Assembly: GCF_002407605.1 (NCBI RefSeq)
Contig: NZ_NXGV01000001.1
Location: forward strand, 2,050,022 to 2,114,021
Length of the DNA stretch: 64,000 nt
Origin: Marinobacter sp. ANT_B65
Lineage (GTDB): Bacteria > Pseudomonadota > Gammaproteobacteria > Pseudomonadales > Oleiphilaceae
Reading direction: 5' to 3'
Positions 17,619-30,058 of the stretch are shown one piece after another (the first letter of the stretch is position 1; each line of letters starts with the position of its first letter). The notes beneath the pieces are model-generated. The model searched no databases, was not told the origin of the DNA, and was given only the letters and a program-made list of their open reading frames with translations. The translations under genes were made by a program, and so were the position numbers.

Positions 17619-18596
17619 TCAGGCTGCCCGCACAGGGTTCCGTGATGCGGGTATATTTTTCTCAAGACACGCAAGCATCGGTGCCACTTCGCGTATCTTT
17701 CGAGCCTCGGGCCAGATTACTTCAGCTTCGGCAAAGCCCTGGCGCAGAAAGTTCATCCATTGTTTGATACGGCCGGTCACATACTTGTCATCCAGCCAGC
17801 CCTGGAGCACCCCGGCATATTCCCTTACCAGCGCCACAGCTTCCGGCCAGGTCATATCGTCAGCCTGCAGGCCCTGCTGACTGGCTTTGATCTTTCGGGC
17901 CAGATCTGGCCTTGCAATAAGACCACGGCCAATCATTACGTCGTCACAACCGGAGACCTCCCGGCATCGCCAGTAGTCTCCAACCGTCCAGATTTCGCCG
18001 TTGGCAATCACCCTGGCCGTCACAGCTTCCCGCGCCCTGGCAATTTCTTCCCAGTACGCCGGCGGTTTGTAGCCGTCCACCTTGCTTCGGGCGTGAATAA
18101 CAATCTCTTCTGCTCCGGCGGCTTCCAGGGCCTGGGCACAGGCTACCCCCATAGAGCGGTCGTCATACCCCAGGCGCATTTTGGCCGTTACAGAGATGCC
18201 AGCAGGAACGGCTTTGCGCACAGCGGCGGTGATTTCATGCATAAGTTCCGGCTCCCGCATCAGCACGCAACCACCCTTGTGCTTGTTTACTGTTTTGGCG
18301 GGACAGCCAAAATTAATATCTACTTGGGTAGCACCTAACTCAGCTGCTTTTTCTCCATGGAGGCCCATCATTTCGGGATCTGACCCCAAAAGCTGTACCG
18401 CAACTGGTGTACCCGCCCGGGTCAGGGCCTGGTTGTGAAGCTCAGGAGCGTACTTGTAGAAAATCCGGGGCGGCAACATGCCGTGAGTCACGCGAATGAA
18501 TTCGGTAACGCACCGGTCAATACCGCCGACTCTGGTCAGTGTTTCACGGATGGGTGCATCGACCAGCCCTTCCATCGGGGCAAGGATGATTCGCAT
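17619..18596 (-). CDS. dusC: tRNA-dihydrouridine(16) synthase DusC
   Basis: A 325-residue FMN enzyme that reduces a uridine in the tRNA D-loop with NADPH. 'ILAPMEGLVDAPIRETL' at the N-terminus is the FMN-binding start. The catalytic Cys98 lies in 'INFGCPAKTVNKHKGG', and 'VTAKMRLGYDD' and 'VIANGEIW' are the other flavin and phosphate contacts. The MEG-V-D and NFGCPAKTVNKH variants point to DusC rather than DusA or DusB. It is a single gene. Confidence 0.92.
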   Translation of the reverse strand: MRIILAPMEGLVDAPIRETLTRVGGIDRCVTEFIRVTHGMLPPRIFYKYAPELHNQALTRAGTPVAVQLLGSDPEMMGLHGEKAAELGATQVDINFGCPAKTVNKHKGGCVLMREPELMHEITAAVRKAVPAGISVTAKMRLGYDDRSMGVACAQALEAAGAEEIVIHARSKVDGYKPPAYWEEIARAREAVTARVIANGEIWTVGDYWRCREVSGCDDVMIGRGLIARPDLARKIKASQQGLQADDMTWPEAVALVREYAGVLQGWLDDKYVTGRIKQWMNFLRQGFAEAEVIWPEARKIREVAPMLACLEKNIPASRNPVRAA

Positions 18597-18697
18597 GGAG
18601 TCTCCAGAAGCTGTTACACGAAAAATAGAACACAGGGAGTGCAGCTGATCAAAAATCAGGCGGGGGGGATTGTAAGGAATCTGGAGGGAAGTTGATA

Positions 18698-18727
18698 GCC
18701 GGACACTCCCTTACGGGAATATCCGGC
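18698..18727 (-). terminator. Imperfect hairpin downstream of katG
   Basis: GCCGGA and TCCGGC pair at the base, and TCCC with GGGA near a four-base loop, with two mismatches between. It lies 15 bp after the katG stop. No run of U follows, so termination would be weak or Rho-assisted. Confidence 0.4.
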
Positions 18728-18741
18728 CTGCTGATTACAAC

Positions 18742-21294
<2,553 letters not shown>

Positions 21295-21513
21295 TCAGAA
21301 TCTTTCGATGGAGGAGAACTTGCCGGAATCATCGAACAGGATACGGAAGCTGCCCCGCACACCGTCCTGGAGATAAAATCTGGAGAGAATACGAGCCGGG
21401 AAACGAACAGAGCGTCCGTCCCGGGCTCGAGCGTGAACATCTGTAGCAACGCCCTGATAGAGCTTTATCCACTCATCAGGGCTGATGCTTATGTCCACGA
21501 TAATCTGGTGCAT
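21295..21513 (-). CDS. DUF2835 family protein
   Basis: A 72-residue protein starting MHQIIVDISISPDEW, with 'YQGVATDVHARARDGRSVRFPA' and 'VRGSFRILFDDSGKF'. This is the conserved course of DUF2835, a small family of unknown function in marine gammaproteobacteria and pseudomonads. It begins four bases after the htpG stop, in the same direction, so it is probably co-transcribed with and translated from the htpG message. Confidence 0.85.
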   Translation of the reverse strand: MHQIIVDISISPDEWIKLYQGVATDVHARARDGRSVRFPARILSRFYLQDGVRGSFRILFDDSGKFSSIERF

Positions 21514-21517
21514 GGGC

Positions 21518-23410
21518 TTAGTTGGCCAGTTCCAGCAACAGACGGTTCAGGCGGGTTACATAGGCGCCCGGATCTTGCAATTGCTCACCGCTGGCCAGAG
21601 TTGCCTGATCCAGAAGAACCGCAGAAAGCTCGTTAAAGCGCTCATCACCCTTCTCACTTTCGAGGCGCTGAACCAGCGGATGGTCTACGTTGATTTCAAA
21701 GATCGGCTTGCTGTCCGGAACCTTCTGGCCCGCAGCTTCCATGATCTTCTTCATCTGGGCACCCATATCAAAGTCGCCCGTTACCAGACATGCCGGTGAA
21801 TCTGTGAGGCGGTTAGTAACCCGCACGTCCTGCACCCGGTCAGTAAGAGCTGTCTTGATACGTTCGAGCAGGTCTTTGTGCTCTTCCGCTGCTTCTTCTT
21901 TATGCTTCTTGTCTTCCTCGGTCTCTACTTCGCCAAGGTCAAGATCGCCACGGGCAACGTCCTGGAACTGCTTGCCGTCGTACTCGTTCAGGTATCCCAT
22001 CATCCATTCATCAATGCGATCAGACAGGATCAGTACTTCGATACCTTTCTTGCGGAAGACTTCCAGATGCGGGCTGCTCTTGGCCGCCATGAAACTTTCA
22101 GCAGTGATGTAGTAGATCTTGCTCTGACCTTCCTTCATCCGCTCAATGTACTGGTCAAGAGATACGTTCTGGGTGCTTTCACCTGTGTGTGTGGAGGCAA
22201 AGCGCAACAGGCCTGCAATTTTTTCGCGGTTGCTGAAATCTTCCGCCGGACCTTCCTTGAGAACAGGGCCGAACTCACCCCAGAATTTCAGATACGCATC
22301 GGCATCTTTCTTGGACAGCTTCGACAACATATCCAGCACACGTTTGGTAAGCGCGGTACGGATGCTGTCCACGGTGCTGTCGTTCTGCAGGATCTCCCGG
22401 GACACGTTCAGGGAAAGGTCATTGGAATCCACCACGCCTTTGGCAAACCGCAGATACAGCGGCAGGAACTGTTCCGCGTCATCCATGATAAACACGCGCT
22501 GTACGTAAAGTTTCAGGCCACGGGGCGCATCACGGTTGTACATATCAAACGGCGCACGGGCCGGGATATACAGCAGGCTGGTGTAGTCGAGTTTGCCCTC
22601 TACCTTGTTGTGGGACCAGATCAGGGGGTCTTCAAAATCGTGTGCAATGTGCTTGTAGAACTCTTTGTACTCTTCATCTTTGATCTCGGTACGGGGCAGA
22701 GTCCACAGTGCAGTCGCATCGTTAACGGTTTCGTCTTTGCTCTCTTCGCCTTCTTCGGTCGGCTCGGATTTCATTACCACCGGGAAGGAGATGTGGTCAG
22801 AGTATTTTTTGACCAGACTACGCAGGCGGAAGCCATCAGCAAATTCACTGGCGTCCGGCTTCAGATGAATAACAATTTCAGTGCCGCGTTTTTCGCGGGC
22901 AACCTGCTCAATGGTGAACTCGCCGTCGCCAGCCGACTGCCAATGTACGCCTTCTTCCGCTGGCGCGCCTGCGCGGCGGGTGAATACATCAACTTTGTCA
23001 GCAACAATAAAGGCAGAGTAGAAGCCCACACCAAACTGACCAATCAGCTTGCTGTCTTTCTTCTCATCGCCTGAGAGTTGTTGAAGGAATTCTGCTGTGC
23101 CGGAACGGGCAATGGTACCCAGGTTCTGGACAACGTCATCACGGGTCATGCCGATACCGTTATCAGACAGGGTGATGGTGTTCGCTTCTTTGTCGAAGTC
23201 CAGGCGGATCTGCAGATCGGAATCGCCTTCGTACAGGCCGTCGTCTTTCAGTGCGGCGAAGCGCAATTTGTCTTCGGCATCAGAGGCATTGGAAATCAGC
23301 TCACGAAGGAAGATTTCCTTGTTTGAATACAGAGAATGGATCATCAGTTGAAGTAATTGCTTTACTTCGGTCTGAAAACCCAGAGTTTCTTTTTGGGATT
23401 CAACTGTCAT
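21518..23410 (-). CDS. htpG: Molecular chaperone HtpG (bacterial Hsp90)
   Basis: A 630-residue ATP-dependent chaperone. The GHKL ATPase domain has '[17 protein letters not shown]' (the catalytic Glu and ATP-magnesium Asn), '[13 protein letters not shown]' and '[15 protein letters not shown]' (lid). The middle domain carries '[13 protein letters not shown]' with the conserved Arg, and the C-terminal dimerisation part ends the protein. Length and motifs are normal. CAGGAG precedes the start. It would be heat-regulated in most relatives; no heat-shock promoter could be assigned here. Confidence 0.97.
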   Translation of the reverse strand: MTVESQKETLGFQTEVKQLLQLMIHSLYSNKEIFLRELISNASDAEDKLRFAALKDDGLYEGDSDLQIRLDFDKEANTITLSDNGIGMTRDDVVQNLGTIARSGTAEFLQQLSGDEKKDSKLIGQFGVGFYSAFIVADKVDVFTRRAGAPAEEGVHWQSAGDGEFTIEQVAREKRGTEIVIHLKPDASEFADGFRLRSLVKKYSDHISFPVVMKSEPTEEGEESKDETVNDATALWTLPRTEIKDEEYKEFYKHIAHDFEDPLIWSHNKVEGKLDYTSLLYIPARAPFDMYNRDAPRGLKLYVQRVFIMDDAEQFLPLYLRFAKGVVDSNDLSLNVSREILQNDSTVDSIRTALTKRVLDMLSKLSKKDADAYLKFWGEFGPVLKEGPAEDFSNREKIAGLLRFASTHTGESTQNVSLDQYIERMKEGQSKIYYITAESFMAAKSSPHLEVFRKKGIEVLILSDRIDEWMMGYLNEYDGKQFQDVARGDLDLGEVETEEDKKHKEEAAEEHKDLLERIKTALTDRVQDVRVTNRLTDSPACLVTGDFDMGAQMKKIMEAAGQKVPDSKPIFEINVDHPLVQRLESEKGDERFNELSAVLLDQATLASGEQLQDPGAYVTRLNRLLLELAN

Positions 23411-23566
23411 TTATTGTCTCTCCTGCAGTCGACATGTGAATTCGTCTTGCAGGAAAATGGGGGCATGCGAAGGCATTTCAAGCCCCGACATGAATCACGC
23501 GGCTGTTTAAAGCCGGCAGCAGCCGTGCAATTATATGCGCAAGGAATTCAACTACAGGAGTCGAGT

Positions 23567-24844
23567 GTGGAAAAGGCCGTGTTGCAACGCTGTTTGACGG
23601 TTATAGCGCTTATGCTGCTGCTTACGGGATGCTCTGTAAATCCGGTAACTGGCGAAAGACAGCTTTCCCTGATTGGCGAGAGTCAGGAACTGGCCATGGG
23701 CGCCGAGCAGTACACTCCCACCCAGCAGACTCAGGGAGGGCAATTCTACATTGACCCCGAGTTGACGCTATATGTGAGCGAGGTAGGCCAAAAGCTGGCG
23801 CGGGTGAGCGATCGCCCCGACCTGCCCTACGAATTCGTGGTGCTGAACAGCAGCGTGCCCAACGCCTGGGCTTTGCCCGGCGGCAAGATTGCCATAAACC
23901 GGGGACTGCTGACCGAGCTTGAAGACGAGGCCCAGCTTGCCTCTGTGCTTGGCCATGAGATTGTTCACGCAGCGGCAAGCCACAGTGTTCAGCGGATGCA
24001 AAAGGGAATGCTGATCAGCGCAGGTGTAGCCGGGCTGGGTTATGCATTATCTGACAATGAGTGGGCAGGCCTGCTTATGGGTGGCGCAGCGGTGGGAGCA
24101 CAGCTCGCGCTGGCCCAATACGGGCAAGGCGATGAACTGGAATCGGATCACTACGGCATGCTTTATATGAAAAAAGCCGGCTACGACCCGCAAGCCGCCG
24201 TGGAGCTGCAGGAAATCTTTCTGGACCTTTCCAAAGGCCAGCAGTCCGGGTTTATTGACGGCCTGTTTGCCACCCATCCGCCTTCAGCCAGACGCGTGAA
24301 GGAGAACAGCGCGCTGGTCGCTGAAATAGGCGGCGGTGGCTACCATGGTGCAGAGGAATATAAAAAGAAAACCGCTACACTGCGCAAGCTCCAGCCTGCT
24401 TATGACGCCCATGATGAAGCCATGAAACTGGCGTCTGATGGCGACCTGAATGGCGCCCTCGCCAAAATCAACAAAGCCATAGACCTTTTACCCCGCGAAG
24501 CCATGTTCTATTCCCTCCGGGGACGTATCTATCAGGAGCAGGACAAGCAGGACAAAGCCTCGTCCGATTTCGACAAAGCTGTAGCCATGTACCCCGAGAT
24601 GTTCATGTACCGCATTCACAGTGGTCTGACTGCTCTGCAGCTCAACAATCTGGACAAGGCGCGGGAAAACCTTACCCGTGCAAACGAAGTTGTACCTACG
24701 TCAATCGCCTTCTTGCGGCTGGGGGATATTGCAGTGAAGGAAAACAAACGCGAGGAAGCTATCGCGTATTACAGCACGGCTGCGGAATCCAGCGGTGACA
24801 TTGCCGAGGAAGCCCGCCAGAAGCTGGCAGCCCTCACCCAGTAA
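23567..24844 (+). CDS. M48 family metalloprotease lipoprotein with C-terminal TPRs (BepA-like)
   Basis: A 425-residue periplasmic zinc protease. The lipobox LLTGC puts the lipid-bearing Cys at residue 22. The HExxH motif is His130-Glu-Ile-Val-His134 in 'VLGHEIVHAAASHS', and the third zinc-ligand Glu lies in 'DELESDHYGMLYM'. About 120 C-terminal residues form three or four TPR units, as in BepA/YfgC, which watches over outer-membrane protein assembly. Start is GTG 23567 with CAGGAG six bases before it; the long upstream open frame overlaps the htpG promoter region and is unlikely to be coding. Confidence 0.88.
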   Translation: MEKAVLQRCLTVIALMLLLTGCSVNPVTGERQLSLIGESQELAMGAEQYTPTQQTQGGQFYIDPELTLYVSEVGQKLARVSDRPDLPYEFVVLNSSVPNAWALPGGKIAINRGLLTELEDEAQLASVLGHEIVHAAASHSVQRMQKGMLISAGVAGLGYALSDNEWAGLLMGGAAVGAQLALAQYGQGDELESDHYGMLYMKKAGYDPQAAVELQEIFLDLSKGQQSGFIDGLFATHPPSARRVKENSALVAEIGGGGYHGAEEYKKKTATLRKLQPAYDAHDEAMKLASDGDLNGALAKINKAIDLLPREAMFYSLRGRIYQEQDKQDKASSDFDKAVAMYPEMFMYRIHSGLTALQLNNLDKARENLTRANEVVPTSIAFLRLGDIAVKENKREEAIAYYSTAAESSGDIAEEARQKLAALTQ

Positions 24845-24869
24845 TAAAATCGCGGAAGAGAAAATATGA

Positions 24870-24902
24870 AAAGGCCGGAATCCCAAGGATTCCGGCCTTT
24901 TT
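24870..24902 (+). terminator. Rho-independent terminator of the M48 protease gene
   Basis: A perfect 14-bp stem (24870-24883 with 24887-24900) closes a three-base CAA loop and runs into a U-tract (TTTTT). It lies 26 bp after the stop codon. Confidence 0.93.
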
Positions 24903-24956
24903 GCGTTTCTACAGGGACTTACGGCCAGCACACCCCTTTACCATCATCATGAACAT

Positions 24957-24983
24957 TGACTTTTAGAGCAATAACTCTAAAAA
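24957..24983. promoter_or_regulatory. Inverted repeat upstream of the SCP2-like/alcohol dehydrogenase operon
   Basis: TTTTAGAG (24961-24968) and CTCTAAAA (24975-24982) are exact inverted repeats with a six-base spacer. A TTGACT hexamer (24957-24962) overlaps the left arm and could be a -35 box, so the dyad is well placed to be a repressor operator. It lies about 35 bp before the start codon of the first gene. Confidence 0.45.
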
Positions 24984-25016
24984 TCAGATTTCAACAACCA
25001 GATTCAGGTGACGGAC

Positions 25017-25562
25017 ATGTTAGCGAAACGTATCCAGCCTACGGCTTCCCGGGCGCGACGCCTGTATGTCGAGCTGATGTTCCAGGTTATGGGGCGGGCA
25101 CTCCAGGCAGTCAGCGAGGTTGATAGTGAAGTGCAGAGAGAAGCACGGGCGCTGCCGGAAGGATTCCTGTTTGAAATGATGGTGATGCCCGCTGGCCCCA
25201 GACTGATTGTGGAGCATGTCGGTGACGGCCGTTTCCACTATCATGGCAGCTCAGCGCCCCGTTCTGTAGACGTATCCATCCAGTTCAAACACCTTGCCCA
25301 CGCCTTCCTGGTACTGTCGTTCCAGGAAAAGACCTCTGTTGCCTTTGCCTACGATCGCATGCTGGTAGACGGTGACGTTAGCTCCGCGGTGCGCATGACT
25401 CGCGTACTCAACCGGCTCGAATCATTCATTCTGCCCAGGATTATTGCCAGGCGCGCAGTGAAGGAATACCCGGCAGACCTTCACCTTCCGGAAAAGCTGG
25501 TCAGCGCAGCAAAGATCTATCTGAAAATTGCCACCCTCTTTATCCAGACAGCGAGAGCCTGA
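25017..25562 (+). CDS. SCP2-like small protein, function unknown
   Basis: A 181-residue soluble protein. The middle ('GFLFEMMVMPAGPRLIVEHVGDGRFHYHG', then 'VDVSIQFKHLAHAFLVLSF') resembles sterol-carrier-protein-2 domains, which bind acyl chains in a hydrophobic tunnel. An N-terminal helix rich in Arg ('QPTASRARRLYVELMF') and a C-terminal helical tail flank it. AGGTGA sits five bases before ATG 25017; GTG 25008 is the alternative. Its stop overlaps the dehydrogenase start in TGATG, so the two are translationally coupled. A lipid-handling partner of the alcohol dehydrogenase is an inference from this. Confidence 0.6.
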   Translation: MLAKRIQPTASRARRLYVELMFQVMGRALQAVSEVDSEVQREARALPEGFLFEMMVMPAGPRLIVEHVGDGRFHYHGSSAPRSVDVSIQFKHLAHAFLVLSFQEKTSVAFAYDRMLVDGDVSSAVRMTRVLNRLESFILPRIIARRAVKEYPADLHLPEKLVSAAKIYLKIATLFIQTARA

Positions 25563-26749
25563 TGACCAATACATACTATGAGTTCTTCTGCCCGGTAAAA
25601 GTTATTGCCGGCAAAGCCGCACTTGAACATATTCCCTACGAGCTCAACAGCTTGTCCGCCAAGCGTCCGATGATTGTGACGGACAAGGGCGTTCGGGCCG
25701 CCGGTCTGCTCGACCCGGTGATTGCCGCCTGCGAAGAAAGCGGCCTGAACATTATCAGTATTTACGACGATGTGCCGCCGGACTCCTCTACGACGGTGGT
25801 CCGCGATATCGCGGCTATTTACCGCAAGGAAAAGTGCGATTCCATCATTGCCGTGGGAGGTGGCTCCGCAATAGATACGGGTAAAGCCGTGAACATCCTT
25901 GTGTCGGAAGGTGGCACTGACATTGCCAAATACACAGGCGCCGGCGTGATCAAACATCCGCTAAAGCCGTTTTTTGTGATACCCACCACAGCGGGAACCG
26001 GTTCGGAAGTCACATCCGTTGCGGTAATAACCGATGAGAAAAAGGGCGTCAAACTGCCTTTTACTTCATCTTTTCTGCTGCCGAATGCGGCCATTATCGA
26101 TCCACGCATGACGCTGACACTGCCGCCCCACATTACGGCGGCAACGGCAATGGATGCCATGACCCACGCCATAGAATCCTTCACCTGCATGGCGAAAAAC
26201 CCCCTAAGCGACGCCTATGCCACGGCAGCCATAAAGAAGGTCAGCAACTCACTGTTGCAGGTAATGGACAATCCGAAAGATACAGATGCAAGGCTTGAAC
26301 TGGCGCAGGCTTCCACCATGGCAGGTATTGCGTTTTCCAACTCCATGGTAGGACTAGTGCACTCACTTGGACACGCTACCGGCGCTATCTGCCACCTGCC
26401 CCACGGTTTGTGCATGAGCCTTTACCTGCCCTACGCGCTCGAATTCAACCTCGAAACCATACGCGAACCTCTGGGCGAGCTATTGCTGCATCTTGAAGGC
26501 CCTGAAGTGTACGCAGCCACACCTGCCAGCCGCCGTGCCGAGACCAGCATTTCTGCGCTGCGTAATCTGAGGGATGCACTGTACAGACATTGCCAGTTGC
26601 CACGAACGCTGAAAGAAACGGGAAAGGTAACCGAAGCTCAACTGGACCTGATTGCAGAAATGGCCTTGGACGACGGCTCCATTATGTTCAATCCGAAAGA
26701 AGTCTCTCTGCAAGACGCCAGGGCTGTTCTCCAGCGCGCCTGGGCCTGA
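25562..26749 (+). CDS. Iron-containing alcohol dehydrogenase (group III)
   Basis: A 395-residue NAD(P)-dependent dehydrogenase. The nucleotide loop is GGGSAIDTGKA (about 99-109). The four metal ligands are all present: Asp198 and His202 in 'AMDAMTHAIESF', His267 in 'VHSLGHATG', and His281 in 'CHLPHGLCMS'. The family oxidises alcohols or reduces aldehydes; chain-length preference cannot be read. Coupling to an SCP2-like protein hints at a hydrophobic substrate such as a long-chain alcohol. A strong terminator follows. Confidence 0.9.
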   Translation: MTNTYYEFFCPVKVIAGKAALEHIPYELNSLSAKRPMIVTDKGVRAAGLLDPVIAACEESGLNIISIYDDVPPDSSTTVVRDIAAIYRKEKCDSIIAVGGGSAIDTGKAVNILVSEGGTDIAKYTGAGVIKHPLKPFFVIPTTAGTGSEVTSVAVITDEKKGVKLPFTSSFLLPNAAIIDPRMTLTLPPHITAATAMDAMTHAIESFTCMAKNPLSDAYATAAIKKVSNSLLQVMDNPKDTDARLELAQASTMAGIAFSNSMVGLVHSLGHATGAICHLPHGLCMSLYLPYALEFNLETIREPLGELLLHLEGPEVYAATPASRRAETSISALRNLRDALYRHCQLPRTLKETGKVTEAQLDLIAEMALDDGSIMFNPKEVSLQDARAVLQRAWA

Positions 26750-26754
26750 GACAA

Positions 26755-26797
26755 ACGACCGGTGAGCAGCCGTCACTGCTCACCGGTCGTTCTTTTT
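26755..26797. terminator. Bidirectional Rho-independent terminator between convergent genes
   Basis: A perfect 15-bp stem (26755-26769 with 26776-26790) around CCGTCA, followed on the plus strand by TTCTTTTTA. It separates the alcohol dehydrogenase gene from the end of the ybbP-like gene coming the other way; the minus side has only a short A/T run. Confidence 0.9.
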
Positions 26798-29282
26798 ACT
26801 CAAGCCTCCGCAGCAAAAGCATTGGCGAAACGCTCAGCACCGGCCTGAGCTGCCAACGTCCGAATAATGCCAGCACAACTGCACTGATAACAGGAATCGG
26901 TAACACCACCTGCCAGTGCCAGCTAAACGCTCCTTCAAACATCCGGAACTGCAAAGCCCACACAGCAGCCTCGGCCGCTGCCACCCCAAGAATTCCAGCG
27001 AAACCACCAAGCAGCGCAAACTCCAGCATGGTGCTTCGGACCAGCAGGCTCTGGCGACCACCCAGTGTACGCAGAAGCGCGCCTTCCCTCTGGCGATCCT
27101 GAAGTGTTGCACTGACAACCGCTGCCATCACCACCAGCGCCGCTGCCAGTATCAGCGCAAGAATCGCCTCAATGGCCTGGGTAACCTGGCGGACAATCTC
27201 CTGTATACGCTCAATCACGTTATCGATTTCAAGCACAGAAACGGTCGGATAACTCCGGGAAAATTCATTCAAGGCACTTTTGAGGTCTTTCGGCAGGTAG
27301 AAACTGGTAATCCAGGTCGCTGGCATGCCAGTAAGACCACCTTCCGGAGGGAATGCCATGTAGAAGTTGGGCTTCATACTGTCCCACTGAACCGTGCGGA
27401 TACTCGTGACCGTTTCGGTAACTTTGTCAGAACCTATGGTAAACGTCAGTTCATCACCCAACACCAGGCCAAGCTTGCCCGCCAGCTCAGCTTCCACGGA
27501 TACGCCATCTTTCTGACCGGGTTCAAACCAGCGACCTTCAACAATAGCGTTATCTTCCGGAAGAGCAGACATCCAGGTCAGGTTCAGTTCCCGGTTAAGG
27601 GCACCTACCCGCTGATCTTTACTCACTACGTCTTTTACCGGCTGGCCATTCAGTTCTGTGAGGCGACCGCGCACCATGGGATAGAGCTGATCCAGAGGTT
27701 GACCACGATCTTCCCAGAAGCCGGCAATCTCATCTACTGCATCCGGGGCAATGTTGATCAGGAAATGGTTTGGTGCATCGTCAGGAAGCTGGGCCTGCCA
27801 GTCATTCAGTAAAGACGTGCGTACAAGAATGAGGGTCGTTGCCAGCATCAGCGTCATGGCAAAAACTGCAATCTGCGACAGGCTGGCACGGCGATGTCTA
27901 TACAGCCCTACCAGCGCAAGACGCCAGGAGTGCCCGCCGCCTCGAACCTTCCGGAGCATGGCAACCAATAGCCCGCCCAACAGGGCCAGGGCGCCGAGCA
28001 ACAGCGCAAGGCCTCCCAGCAGGGCAACTACCAAAGACAGATCACCCGCGTAGAGCCACACCAGGCCAAACACCGCCACAACCGCAATCAACATATCCGG
28101 CAGGGCTTCCCGGCCTGTCTCGCCCGGCTGGCTGCGCAACACGCGCATTGCCGGAACATTTCGGAGGCGCCGGATGGGGGGATAGGCAAACGCAAACAAA
28201 GAAACCAGAGCTGTAAGGAGTGCCGGCATGAGTGCAGAGGAATCCAGCTGGAACCCTACCGGCCTGTCCAGTGCCTCACTCAGCAGCCGGTTGAGCAACC
28301 AGAACAAGGGAACGGCGACCATCAGACCTCCGGCCATGCCGGTCACACCCCAGAGTGCGAGCCTTTTCAGGTATAGTCTGCCGATTCCCGAGCTGCCAAG
28401 CCCCAGAGTCTTAAGCAGTGCGACTGTGTCGCGCTGCGACAACGCATATTGCCGACTGGCAACGGCTACTGCCACGGCGGCCAGTAACACCGCCAGACTA
28501 CCGCCCAGCAACAGAAAGCTCTCAGCCCGGTCCAGCGAACGTGAAAAGGTTTCTCCATCGCGGACGCTTTCCCATTCCTGACTGGGCTCAAGCTGCGGCT
28601 GCAGCCACTGATAGTAATCCTCAAGCGCTGCCTCATTTCCCGCAAAAAGATAGACATACTCAACCCGGCTGCCCTCCTGAATGACGCCGGTGGAGGCTAC
28701 ATCGTCGACGTGAATCATTACGCGGGGCGCAAGTGCAGATAGGCTGAAGCCTCCATCCGGCTCCCTTAGCAGCAAACCCGATACCTTCAGATTCCTGCTA
28801 CCCACTTCCAGAGTTTCACCAATGCTGAGATCCAGTAACCGCAACAACCTGGGATTTATCCAGACTTCGCCCGGAGCCGGACCCCGTGCCACCTGCTCCC
28901 GAGGGCCGTCGGAATTTGCCTGTATTTCGAGTTCACCACGCAAAGGATATTCGTTGCTGACAGCCTTAACGGAAACAAGCTGAAAAGCATCGTTACCAAA
29001 CACCATGGTTGAAAACTCAACCATGCGACCGGTTTCAAGCCCACGCTCCGTTGCTTCGGTAATCCAGGACTCAGGCACCGGGCGCCCGTTCTCCGCCTCC
29101 AGCTGCCGGTCTGCGGCCAGAAATGAACTGGCAGAAGACACCAGAGTTCTTTGCAACTGGCTGGCAAACAGAGCGATGGTGGCAACAGTCGCAACAGCAA
29201 TGATCAATGCTGCAAGTACCACACGCACGTCCCGCTCCCGCCAGTCGCGGCGCACAGACATAAGTTTTTTTGCAGCAGCCAT
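26796..29282 (-). CDS. ybbP: YbbP-like ABC transporter permease (FtsX superfamily, two FtsX domains)
   Basis: An 828-residue inner-membrane protein. After an N-terminal helix (about 18-42) and a periplasmic domain come a first FtsX set, a central pair of helices rich in Leu and Gly, a second periplasmic domain and a final FtsX set with 'REGALLRTLGGRQSLL'. This duplicated plan is that of YbbP (COG3127), which partners YbbA and is encoded divergently from tesA in E. coli. The family is thought to extract or move lipophilic molecules, but the substrate is unproven. Its start overlaps the ybbA stop by 1 bp. Confidence 0.88.
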   Translation of the reverse strand: MAAAKKLMSVRRDWRERDVRVVLAALIIAVATVATIALFASQLQRTLVSSASSFLAADRQLEAENGRPVPESWITEATERGLETGRMVEFSTMVFGNDAFQLVSVKAVSNEYPLRGELEIQANSDGPREQVARGPAPGEVWINPRLLRLLDLSIGETLEVGSRNLKVSGLLLREPDGGFSLSALAPRVMIHVDDVASTGVIQEGSRVEYVYLFAGNEAALEDYYQWLQPQLEPSQEWESVRDGETFSRSLDRAESFLLLGGSLAVLLAAVAVAVASRQYALSQRDTVALLKTLGLGSSGIGRLYLKRLALWGVTGMAGGLMVAVPLFWLLNRLLSEALDRPVGFQLDSSALMPALLTALVSLFAFAYPPIRRLRNVPAMRVLRSQPGETGREALPDMLIAVVAVFGLVWLYAGDLSLVVALLGGLALLLGALALLGGLLVAMLRKVRGGGHSWRLALVGLYRHRRASLSQIAVFAMTLMLATTLILVRTSLLNDWQAQLPDDAPNHFLINIAPDAVDEIAGFWEDRGQPLDQLYPMVRGRLTELNGQPVKDVVSKDQRVGALNRELNLTWMSALPEDNAIVEGRWFEPGQKDGVSVEAELAGKLGLVLGDELTFTIGSDKVTETVTSIRTVQWDSMKPNFYMAFPPEGGLTGMPATWITSFYLPKDLKSALNEFSRSYPTVSVLEIDNVIERIQEIVRQVTQAIEAILALILAAALVVMAAVVSATLQDRQREGALLRTLGGRQSLLVRSTMLEFALLGGFAGILGVAAAEAAVWALQFRMFEGAFSWHWQVVLPIPVISAVVLALFGRWQLRPVLSVSPMLLLRRLE

Positions 29283-30010
29283 CAGTCAGCAATCTCCATT
29301 TCGGCAACCGGCTCAGTCAACTCACCCGCTTCAATATGGAACTGCCGGGCACAGCGCGCCGCCAGCTGCTCATCATGGGTGACCATAACCAGCGTAGTGC
29401 CCTGCTCCTGATTCAGAGCCATCAGCAAATCAGAGATTTCCTGGCCTGTACGGTTATCCAGATTCCCGGTAGGTTCGTCTGCGAACAGAATGACCGGATC
29501 GGAAGCGAACGCCCGGGCAATGGCAACCCGCTGCTGCTCTCCACCGGAAAGCTGTCGGGGCGTGTGAGTAAGGCGTTCGCCCAGCCCTACACGCTGAAGA
29601 AGTTCACGGGCACGCTTCCCGGGCGCATCCATACCCGCAAGTTCCAGCGGCAGCATCACATTTTCCAGCGCAGTCAGCGCAGGCAACAGCTGAAACGACT
29701 GGAATACAAATCCCACACGATGAGCCCGCAATCTGGCCCGTTCATCTTCACAAAGCCGGCTGATGATCGAACCGTCGAGCTCAACACTACCCTCAGTCGG
29801 AGTGTCCAGGCCGGCAAGCAAACCAAGCAGAGTGGTTTTACCGGAACCGGAGCGACCTACAATGGCTACGGATTCTCCCCGATTGATTTCGAGGCTGACC
29901 CCCTTCAAGATCGTCAACGTATCTGTTTCCAGGCTGACACTGTGGGTCAGGTTTTCAACACGCAGCATCGGGCGTTGGCTATCGGGGTTTGTCATCTGCA
30001 TCTTGCTCAT
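29282..30010 (-). CDS. ybbA: YbbA-like ABC transporter ATP-binding protein
   Basis: A 242-residue ATPase of the MacB/LolD class. Walker A is GRSGSGKTT, the signature is [16 protein letters not shown], and Walker B is [17 protein letters not shown]. '[20 protein letters not shown]' is the typical Q-loop stretch. It overlaps the ybbP-like gene and is divergent from tesA with a 48-bp gap, so one short region must drive both. This is the same arrangement as in E. coli and Pseudomonas. Confidence 0.92.
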   Translation of the reverse strand: MSKMQMTNPDSQRPMLRVENLTHSVSLETDTLTILKGVSLEINRGESVAIVGRSGSGKTTLLGLLAGLDTPTEGSVELDGSIISRLCEDERARLRAHRVGFVFQSFQLLPALTALENVMLPLELAGMDAPGKRARELLQRVGLGERLTHTPRQLSGGEQQRVAIARAFASDPVILFADEPTGNLDNRTGQEISDLLMALNQEQGTTLVMVTHDEQLAARCARQFHIEAGELTEPVAEMEIAD

Positions 30011-30058
30011 GGGGCTCCTGGGAAAACACGTTCATTTATCAAGGTATACGGATTGCTT

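Noticed and set aside
21878..23074. 398-codon open frame antisense to htpG
   Set aside because: Coding is clear on the other strand, and the frame has no motif or start signal.
29270..30058. Open frame extending tesA upstream by 263 codons
   Set aside because: It runs antisense through ybbA; the signal peptide starting at 30059 marks the true start.
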